Source: Conus ventricosus
Lineage: Eukaryota; Mollusca; Gastropoda; Neogastropoda; Conidae
Direction of reading: 5' to 3'
Assembly (NCBI GenBank): GCA_018398815.1
Contig: CM031600.1
Span: forward strand, 53,489,014-53,553,013
Length of the DNA stretch: 64,000 bases
A program made the translations under genes and the position numbers. Under the pieces are notes generated by a model, which saw nothing but the letters and a program-made list of their open reading frames with translations, had not been told where the DNA came from and searched no databases. Each line of letters begins with the position of its first letter. Within the stretch, counting starts at the first letter, position 1. Shown here in pieces: positions 56,763 through 64,000 of this stretch.

Positions 56763-59150
56763 TCCCTGCCCGCCAGTGTGACAGTTCCCTACCTGCCAGT
56801 GTGACAGTTCCCTGCCTGCCAGTGTGACAGTTCCCTGCAGGACACCTGCCAGTGTGACAGTTCCCTGCCTGCCAGTGTGACAGTTCCCTGCCTGCCAGTG
56901 TGACAGTTCCCTGCCTGCCAGTGTGACAGCTCCCTGCCTGCCAGTGTCACAGTTCCCTGCCTGTCAGTGTGACAGTTCCCTACCTGCCAGTGTGACAGTT
57001 CCCTGCCCACCAGTGTGACAGTTCCCTACCCGCCAGTGTGACAGTTTCCTGCCCACCAGTGTGACAGTTCCCTACCCGCCAGTGTGACAGTTCCCTGCCC
57101 ACCAGTGTGACAGATCCCCACCCACCAGTGTGACAGTTTCCTGCCAGCCAGTGCGACAGTTCCCTGCCTGCCAGTGTGACAGTTGCCTGCCTGCCAGTGT
57201 GACAGTTCCCTACCCACCAGTGTGACAGTCCCCTGCCTGCCAGTGTGACAGTTCCCTGCCTGCCAGTGTGACAGCTCCTGCCTGCCCGAGTGTCACTGGA
57301 CAGTTCCCTGCCCACCAGTGTGACAGTTCCCTGCCTGCCAGTGAGACAGTTCCCTGCCTGCCAGTGTGACAGTTCCCTACCTGCCAGTAGTGTGACAGTT
57401 CCCTGCCTGCCAGTTCCCTGCCTGCCAGTGTAACGGTTCCCTGCCTGCCAGTAGTGTGACAGTTCCCTGCCCACCAGTGTGACAGTTCCCTGCCTGCCAG
57501 TAGTGTGACAGTTCCCTGCCTGACAGTGTGACAGCTCCTGCCTGCCAGTGTGACAGTTCCCTGCCTGCCAGTGTGACAGTTCCCTGCCTGCCAGTGAGAC
57601 AGTTCCCTGCCTGCCAGTGTGACAGTTCCCTACCTGCCAGTAGTGTGACAGTTCCCTGCCTGCCAGTGAGACAGTTCCCTGCCTGCCAGTGTGACAGTTC
57701 CCTGCCTGCCAGTGTGACAGCTCCTGCCTGCCAGTGTGACAGCTCCCTGCCCACCAGTGTGACAGTTCCCTGCCTGCCAGTGTGACAGTTCCCTGCCTGC
57801 CAGTGTGACAGCTCCTGCCTGCCAGTGTGACAGTTCCCTGCCCACCAGTGTGACAGTTCCCTACCCACCAGTGTGACAGTTCCCTGCCTGCCAGTGTGAC
57901 AGTTCCCTGCCAGTAGTGTGACAGTTTCCTGCCTGCCAGTGTGACAGCTCCTGCCTGCCAGTGTGACAGTTCCCTGCCTGCCAGTGTGACAGTTCCCTGC
58001 CTGTCAGTGTCACAGCTCCCTGCCTGCCAGTCTGACAGTTCCCTGCCTACCAGTGTGACAGTTCCCTACCCGCCAGTGTGACAGTCCCTGCCTGTTCCCT
58101 GCCAGCCAGTGTGACAGTTCCCTGCCTGCCAGTGTGACAGTTCCCTGCCTGCCAGTGTGACAGTTCCCTGCCTGTTCCCTGCCTGCCAGTGTGACAGTTC
58201 CCTGCCGCCAGTGTGACAGTTCCCTGCCTGCCAGTGTGACAGTTCCCTACCTGCCAGTGTGACAGTTCCCTGCCCGCCAGTGTGACAGTTCCCTGCCTGC
58301 CAGTGTGACAGTTCCCTGCCCACCAGTGTGACAGTTCCCTGCCTGTTCCCTGCCTGCCAGTGTGACAGTTCCCTGCCCGCCAGTGTGACAGTTCCCTGCC
58401 TGCCAGTGTGACAGTTCCCTGCCTGTTCCCTGCCTGCCAGTGTGACAGTTCCCTGCCTGCCAGTGTGACAGTTCCCTGCTGCCATGTGACAGTTCCTGCC
58501 CACAGTGTGACAGTTCCCTGCCTGTTCCCTGCCTGCCAGTGTGACAGTTCCCTGCCTGTCCATGTGCAGTGTGACCAGTTCCCTGCCCGCCAGTGTGACA
58601 GTTCCCTGCCCACCAGTGTGACAGTTCCCCCTGCCTGCCAGTGTGACAGTTCCCTGCCTGCCAGTGTGACAGTTCCCTGCCTGCCAGTGTGACAGTTCCC
58701 TGCCCGCCAGTGTGACAGTTCCCTGCCTGCCAGTGTGACAGTTCCCTCCTGCCAGTGTGACAGTTCCCTGCCCGCCAGTGTGACAGTTCCCTGCCTGCCA
58801 GTGTGACAGTTCCCTGCCCACCAGTGTGACAGTTCCCTGCCTGTTCCCTGCCTGCCAGTGTGACAGTTCCCTGCCTGCCAGTGTGACAGTTCCCTGCCTG
58901 TTCCCTGCCTGCCAGTGTGACAGTTCCCTGCCCGCCAGTGTGACAGTTCCCTGCCTGCCAGTGTGACAGTTCCCTGCCTGCCAGTGTGACAGTTCCCTGC
59001 CCGCCAGTGTGACAGTTCTCTGCCTGCCAGTGTGACAGTTCCCTGCCCGCCAGTGTGACAGTTCTCTGCCTGCCAGTGTGACAGTTCCCTGCCTGCCAGT
59101 GTGACAGTTCCCTGCCCGCCAGTGTGACAGTTCTCTGCCTGCCAGTGTGA
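56763..59150. repeat. 23-bp minisatellite, roughly 100 copies, 2.4 kb
   Basis: The unit is ccctgcctgccagtgtgaca followed by gtt. Variants: cccgcc, cccacc, a shortened ctcctgcc form, and units with an inserted cctgttccctg. It lies in the Src intron 3' of the activation-loop exon. Minus frames of up to 319 codons (Gly/Thr/His/Trp-rich) run through it because the unit lacks minus-strand stops in any phase. Confidence 0.97.
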
Positions 59151-59373
59151 TAGGCTTGCTTCCTGACCTTTTTTCCTACATGACTAACTTCAATATTTGT
59201 GTTCATGGGCCCTGCTTGCTTAATTCATTTGTGAGCATAGAAATGTATGCCATGGGATCTCATTGCTAATTGTTGGTTGATGATAATCATTCCTCTTCCT
59301 GCTATCCCTAGTCTAAACTTATACATCCAAAAATAATTCAAAAAACATAATGACATGACACATGGAGACTCAC

Positions 59374-59529
59374 TTTCTGTGGCTTCATAAATGTCCTCTT
59401 CTGAAGAATCCGGGCCAGACCAAAATCAGCCACCTTGACGTCGTGATGCTCTCCCACCAGGATGTTGGCTGCTCTGAGGTCACGGTGAACAAAATTCTGC
59501 ATCTCCAAGTATTCCATTGCATCAGCTAT
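59374..59529 (-). CDS. Src: Src-family tyrosine kinase exon (catalytic loop, DFG), apparent 1-base deletion
   Basis: The exon is bounded by the acceptor ggtttatcacacag and the donor gtgagt. It encodes [14 protein letters not shown], then [12 protein letters not shown] (catalytic loop, Src-specific RAAN), then [12 protein letters not shown] (DFG). After ARIL the frame becomes nonsense-like ([10 protein letters not shown]). Reading one base over gives EEDIYEATE, a proper Src activation loop with its autophosphorylation Tyr. The exon is 156 bp, but the next exon requires it to end in phase 1 (157). A base therefore seems missing at about 59397-59406. Either it is a consensus error or the gene is broken; the intact rest favours an error. 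Confidence 0.9.
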
Positions 59530-60592
59530 CTGTGTGATAAACCACAGGTGTACAGGTCATGAAGAAACTGAAAAAAATCTGCCTTAATCAAGTCCCCACA
59601 GCCTTACTACGGTTTAAACCCTATGCCTTCAGACTGAAAGTCCTACACCACAACTGCTTGGCTACAAACATCAACCATAATGTATAAAAAATAATTATGA
59701 TGCCTGATGTTTCAATGAATTTTCAAATAAAATAAGGAAAAATGTCCCATTGAAATCCAGATATGTGATGCTGCATGTGAAAGTCATGCATCAGTGTAAA
59801 ATCTTACAAAAAGAACTTCTAAAAAAAATGTTATCCAAAAATAGAGATAATTCTGAACAGAATGTTAAAAAAAAGTCATTTTCATTAATTTCTTACTGCC
59901 TTGGCTTAAGGCTGTGTCAGGCTAATTGACATAGGCTAGAACACCAAGGCTACATCAAAATGTTGTTATGCTCTGCATAGTTATGCGGGGATTGTCTTCA
60001 GTTGTGACAAGCTCCTAGCATAACATTATCAGTCTCTAAAATCCCCCGAAGTCGGAGTGTGGCTGCCCATGTGGCGGGGTAATCAAAAACGGTCACACAC
60101 GTATTGTTCTCATCCCCAGCTGATGCATTTGTACCATAGTGTTCAAGTACTTCGGCTGTTTGGATGATCCCTGGAGTCTTTTAGCCAGGGTATGACAACA
60201 ACAACAACAATTAATTTCTTAATCTGTATATATACACTTTAAGGTAACATTATGATGACAATGAATATACCTTGAATAAATGGGCTTTAGGACTCTTCAA
60301 TGACTCCTGTATGCAGCATCATGTATTGGTGACCTTCAGCTGAGTTTATCAGCAGAATTGACACTTGTCAGGTCAATGGTCAAATGGCTGTGTGATCTAT
60401 GAGTTGAACCCATGCCATACTATTGGTTGTAAAGAATGCAGGCACACATCACCGACCAGTCACAGTCTGCGAAGATGAACACCCTGGAAACTAGCCCACT
60501 ACTCTTACACCCTGACACACCTCGTCTGGTTTGTTTTTCTCTATTATCAACCTCCTGATGTATAGGACACTGTTCAATGTATGCAGCCTTAC

Positions 60593-60852
60593 CTGTGAAG
60601 CCATTTCCACAATGATGGGGAATTTCACCAGCCTTCCCCCATCATTTCGCAGGTAATCCAGCAAGGCTCCATGAACCATGAGTTCCGTCACGATCCAGAT
60701 GGGTTCAGCAGCTGTGCAGACGGCCAGCAGCTGCACCAACTTGGCATGACGCAGCTGGTGCATTATTTTGGCCTCATCCAGAAAGGCTTCCGGTGACATG
60801 GTGCCAGGCTTCAATGTTTTCACTGCTATGTCAACCACGTTCCTCAGCTTCC
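60593..60852 (-). CDS. Src: Src-family tyrosine kinase exon (N-lobe to helix E start)
   Basis: The acceptor is tctcttccctag and the donor gtaagg. It encodes KLRNVVDIAVKTLKPGT (the ATP-anchoring Lys in IAVK), MSPEAFLDEAKIMHQLRH (helix-C Glu), KLVQLLAVCTAAEPIW, then IVTELMVHGALLDYL (Thr gatekeeper in IVTE) and IIVEMASQ. It is 260 bp, equal to two vertebrate Src exons (180 and 77 bp, from memory) plus one codon. It appears that one intron is absent here compared with vertebrates. Phase 1 in, phase 0 out. Confidence 0.95.
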
Positions 60853-60914
60853 CTAGGGAAGAGATTGGAGGGTAATGTACAGATCTTCGCAATACAATGA
60901 ACTAAAACTGCTGA

Positions 60915-60936
60915 CACAGAGAGAGAAAGAGGAGAG

Positions 60937-60979
<43 letters not shown>

Positions 60980-61100
60980 AGACAAGACAGACAGACAGAC
61001 AGAGTGCATGCGTGTTCATGTGTGTGTTTGTGTGTGATGAATTGCATATATGCATGACAGAGAGAGAAAGAGAGAGAAAGAGAGAAGGAGAGAGAGAAGC
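60915..61100. repeat. (GA)n-rich intronic tract
   Basis: GA runs at 60925-60976 and 61050-61100, with gacagaca and gt-rich sequence between. Arg/Glu-rich and Ser/Leu-rich frames come from it. Confidence 0.92.
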
Positions 61101-61857
61101 CTGAATCTGTGTCCGTTGTATATGATAGTGAGGAAAGGATGCATTGTACTTGTTCAGGCATGGTACGGTACTGCACTGCACATCCAGAGAATTACAGGCA
61201 CAATAAGAAGTGCATTTCTTGCACTCCTTCGCACCAGAGAACACTATTCAGGGCCATCAAATGGGTAAAGTTCATACCATTTTGTCTAACACTTCAAGAA
61301 ATTGTTATAAAAATTTCCAAAACCTACTTAAATTGAACAAACATTTGTCGAAAATATTGATGGCAAGAACATGTTTCTGACAGTATCCATTGATTCTGAG
61401 AGCTCCTTTTCATCTTTATCCATAACAGATTCTTTCTGTTTCATTTGACCTCAAATGAACCTTAACAGTTTAAGCCTGATACATTTGCTGATTTCATCTT
61501 TGCTGTGGGATGGTTAATAAATAAAATAAACCTACAATAATGATTAAAAGCAGTAGCTGATCAGGAACCTCAATGACTTGCTTGTTTGTTTTTCTTGCAA
61601 TACAACTTAGTATGAAAACATCCATGTCCACCAAGTGCTGAAAAAGCTTTGGAACCAGAGGCAGTTGCATTTTCACTGGCACTGACACCTGTCTCACAGC
61701 AGTCAACTGACATGAGAAGATACTTGCTCCCCTGGTTTTCAATAAAATTCTGTTGACATTCTAATTCCAAGCACTATGTTTAACATTTACTTACACAAAT
61801 GCAGCTATTTCCAGATGCTGCATGAGTAAAGAAAAGTTGTTTTTTGAACAGAACAGG

Positions 61858-62340
61858 GGCTTGAATAGCTCAGTTGGCAGAGTGCCAGACTCATGATCCT
61901 GGCAGTCCTGGGGCTGCACGTGTTGAATCTCTGCTGGGCTAGTTCGGTACAGGGGAGTTCTTTCCCCCTGGTTCTGACTCCAGTCCTCAAAAAATCCCTC
62001 AAATGAGACTGCAAACTGAGGTTCTTTGTGTGAATGCATATACAACATTTTGCACACATGTAAAATCCTGACACAAACTTATGGAAGAGAAGGTCAATTT
62101 GACAGCTGATATGGATAACATGCATATACATGGCATGTATCCTCCATGGACAAAACAAATGAAAATAATGACTGAACTACTGAGTGACTGATATTAGGCT
62201 GAATGAAATGAGAAACAACTGAATGTTGCACTAAAAAGTAGCTCTTCAGCTGGCTTGGCCTATGTAGGTAGCCTGGAAGCATGAAATTGTAAAGCACTTA
62301 GAGCTTGGTCCCTGAGGATAGGTGCTTCATAAATACCCTA
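61858..62340 (+). mobile_element. SINE with tRNA-Met-like head and CR1/L2-type tail
   Basis: The head ggcttgaatagctcagttgg matches the tRNA D-arm/A box exactly (TAGCTCAGTTGG). A CTCATGA anticodon-like loop (CAT) and a degenerate B box (GTGTTGAATCTC) follow. At the other end, attgtaaagcacttagagct and ggtgcttcataaatacc resemble the conserved 3' tail shared by many CR1/L2-mobilised SINEs. It sits about 50 bp from the donor of the first kinase exon. The middle (62000-62280) is uncharacterised, so head and tail could belong to separate elements. Confidence 0.6.
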
Positions 62341-62387
62341 ACAAGAACAATAAAATAAACACCATCATCCTTACACCATTGTCTTAC

Positions 62388-62534
62388 CTTTCCATACTTC
62401 ACCAAAACATCCAGCACCCAGCTTGTTGGTCAGCTTAATGGTGTCTCGGCTTACTTCCAGCTCCCTGAACTGTACCACCGGCCGTATTCTGGGACATGGC
62501 TTGGTCAGGCGTGCACACAAACCCTCAGCTGTCT
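62388..62534 (-). CDS. Src: Src-family tyrosine kinase exon (SH2-kinase linker, Gly-rich loop)
   Basis: The acceptor is tttgttttgtggatgcag and the donor gtaaga. It encodes ETAEGLCARLTKPCPRIRPV, then VQFRELEVSRDTIKL and NKLGAGCFGEVWK. GLCARLT-PCP is the end of SH2 and the linker (GLCHRLT in Src). LGAGCFGEVW is the glycine loop with the Src-type Cys-Phe. It is 147 bp with phase 1 in and out, close to the 150-156-bp Src counterpart. Upstream exons (SH2, SH3, myristoylated N-terminus) are not found before 64000. Confidence 0.94.
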
Positions 62535-63164
62535 CTGCATCCACAAAACAAAACATATTCACTGTTGAAATCAGTTGCAATTGGACTGTACAATAACATT
62601 TTGCTTTAATTTGTTACTTTCCACATCAGAAAATGACTTTCAAAGACAATGGTATTAACTTCTAGAGCAAGCTGTTGCTAAACAAAATATGCAATGCTAG
62701 CAACTGTGGTTACACAGTCAAAAGTAGTAGTCACTGTATCACTTCAGACCCACCCCACTGATCATTACACTGGGTAACAAATATAAGAATGGTGAAAAAG
62801 ATTATTTTCAATACTGTTGAATAAACAAACAACCCTGTCTAAACTGAAATCTTCTATGCAATATGTTCTTTGACACAAAACAGGGGGAACAACAGATTTT
62901 GGTAGCCATCTCTCTTTGAGGTTATCCTTACACACATCAAATTAATTGGCAACAGTTAGGAAAACTGGTTGAAATGAACAAATGAGGAAAACAGCATGAG
63001 AGACAAAGCCTGAGTCTTGCTGCAAGAGCACATCACACTCTCCATAAAGCAAAGGTGCAGTATGGGGCACACAAAAGATGAGGAAAAGAACATTGGGGGT
63101 TGTGTGTTCTGAACATGATGCGCCATCGCCATCAGTGCCACAAGCGCACAAATAAAATGGCTAG
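62535..63164. other. Intron of the Src-type gene, no further exon seen
   Basis: No SH2-type motif was found on the minus strand between the linker exon and the dispersed repeat. It appears to be ordinary intronic sequence. Confidence 0.5.
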
Positions 63165-64000
63165 TTGGGTGAAATCATAACACCAGCCGCTGTGCTACCA
63201 CTGCACATTTCAGACCAGAAGGTTGTGGGTTTGATTCCCCATCACAGCCATTCATTTGCGGCATTTTTCAGCCCTAGCCACCTCCTACCAAGACTTGAGT
63301 TGGCTTTTGCCTCAGATGGGAAGACTGGAACTTCACAGGCAAGCTTTATCAACTGAAAGGATGTGACTCAAAGACTGCAAAAACATTTTCCTTGTGTATA
63401 TGGGGATATAATAAAAAGTCTGAAGTCTGAAGTCTCAAAGTCTGATAAAAAGTCTGAAGTGTTGTTCAAATTTCCTGACCAACATGGCAGGTGACCGTAC
63501 CCCTCAAGCCTGGTTGATGCTAGAATATTTCATCCAAAGAAGCATGTGCTCTTTGACCAAGATGGAGCTCCACACCATCATCTACATCAACCTAATCCTC
63601 ATCGGTTAGCATGAAAAAAAGTTTCAAGTTTTGTGGCCTTTCCTGCCCCTGCTCCAATGGTGACCTCAGGTCGAGTTTTTTTCCCTTGTCTCTACCATTG
63701 GTGGATTTGTGTCAAGGTTGTGAATATCAGCATGTTGCAGAGGACTGTTGATGAATGGACATGGTGCTGCCCTCTTGTGTCAAGGTTGTGAGCATCAGCA
63801 TGTTCCACAGGACTGTTGATGAATGGACATGGTGCTGCCCTCTGGAGACGAACACTCACTCAAGCTGGCTCTGTAACTAAGCAATAGGGCACTTAGTGGG
63901 CGGTGCCATCTATAGTGGATCAGAATAGGCATCTCTGAACACTACTGAAGTGACTCAGCAGCAGTCCGTTTCTCCTCTGATTAACTGTCTCATGACGACT
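63165..64000 (+). mobile_element. Long tRNA-headed dispersed repeat, copy 3 (runs off the window)
   Basis: The head includes ccgctgtgctaccactgcac and the B-box-like GGGTTTGATTCCCC, then catttgcggcatttttcagc. Body landmarks follow: gggaagactggaac, ttcaaatttcctgacc, gcctggttgatg, a single segment equivalent to the 70-bp satellite unit (about 63558-63640), caatggtgacctcagg, gaatggacatggtgctgccc, ctgaacactactgaagtgac and tttctcctctg. Confidence 0.7.
63711..63842. repeat. 66-bp direct duplication within the dispersed repeat
   Basis: gtgtcaaggttgtgaatatc through gaatggacatggtgctgccc is present twice in tandem, with a few differences. The other copies have it once. Confidence 0.9.

Noticed and set aside
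56980..59206. Long minus-strand frames (up to 319 codons) rich in Gly, Thr, His and Trp
   Set aside because: They are translations of the 23-bp minisatellite in several phases at once, with no non-repetitive domain or splice structure.
61858..61945. Functional tRNA-Met gene
   Set aside because: The A box and anticodon-like loop are good, but the T arm does not pair and the B box is degenerate; a SINE head explains it better.

Overview
The window is eukaryotic and looks like an invertebrate, probably a marine lophotrochozoan such as a mollusc. The reasons are a spliced Src-family kinase gene, TTAGGG-type telomeric repeats, several LINE clades, Penelope-like, pogo and hAT-like relics, tRNA-headed retroposons, and very many mini- and microsatellites. 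No bacterial-style operons are present. Two runs of exactly 100 N (1583-1682 and 37224-37323) are scaffold gaps. Single-base indels inside otherwise regular repeats, and homopolymer-stretched tracts near 26.2-27.1 and 44.1-45.5 kb, suggest imperfect consensus.

The one clearly recognised gene is a Src-family tyrosine kinase on the minus strand. Five exons (62534-62388, 60852-60593, 59529-59374, 54662-54531, 51658-51444) run from the SH2-kinase linker to the stop codon, including a C-terminal regulatory tyrosine. The SH3 and SH2 exons must lie beyond 64000. Exon phases match the classical Src pattern except that the activation-loop exon appears to lack one base. A second, unidentified gene may end on the plus strand with a terminal exon at 5354-5458 followed by AATAAA.

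Layout: 0-5 kb holds a trinucleotide tract, a 41-bp array and a Penelope-like endonuclease relic with a 30-bp array grown inside it. 5-10 kb has the terminal exon, a hAT-like element and a tiny LINE-tail insertion. 10-18 kb has a dispersed repeat carrying a 14-copy 70-bp array, AT-rich sequence and a 145-bp satellite. 18-27 kb is a nested transposon: an I-superfamily LINE (+) inserted in the ORF of an RTE-type LINE (-). 29-30.5 kb has another LINE. 31-32.2 kb has two copies of a long tRNA-headed repeat. 32.3-36.8 kb is a pogo-like element with TIRs. 37-51 kb is mostly non-coding with many arrays and a second Penelope relic. 51.4-62.5 kb is the Src gene, one 4.7-kb intron of which is almost entirely minisatellite plus a fold-back element with a telomeric core. 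The window ends in another tRNA-headed repeat.

Most notable: (1) a 55-62-bp unit identical to the 3' tail of the I-type LINE is inserted three times with target-site duplications and the same 5' endpoint, so it behaves as a minimal retroposon; (2) an inverted repeat encloses (CCCTAA/CCCTAT)n; (3) tandem arrays have grown from internal segments of dispersed elements.
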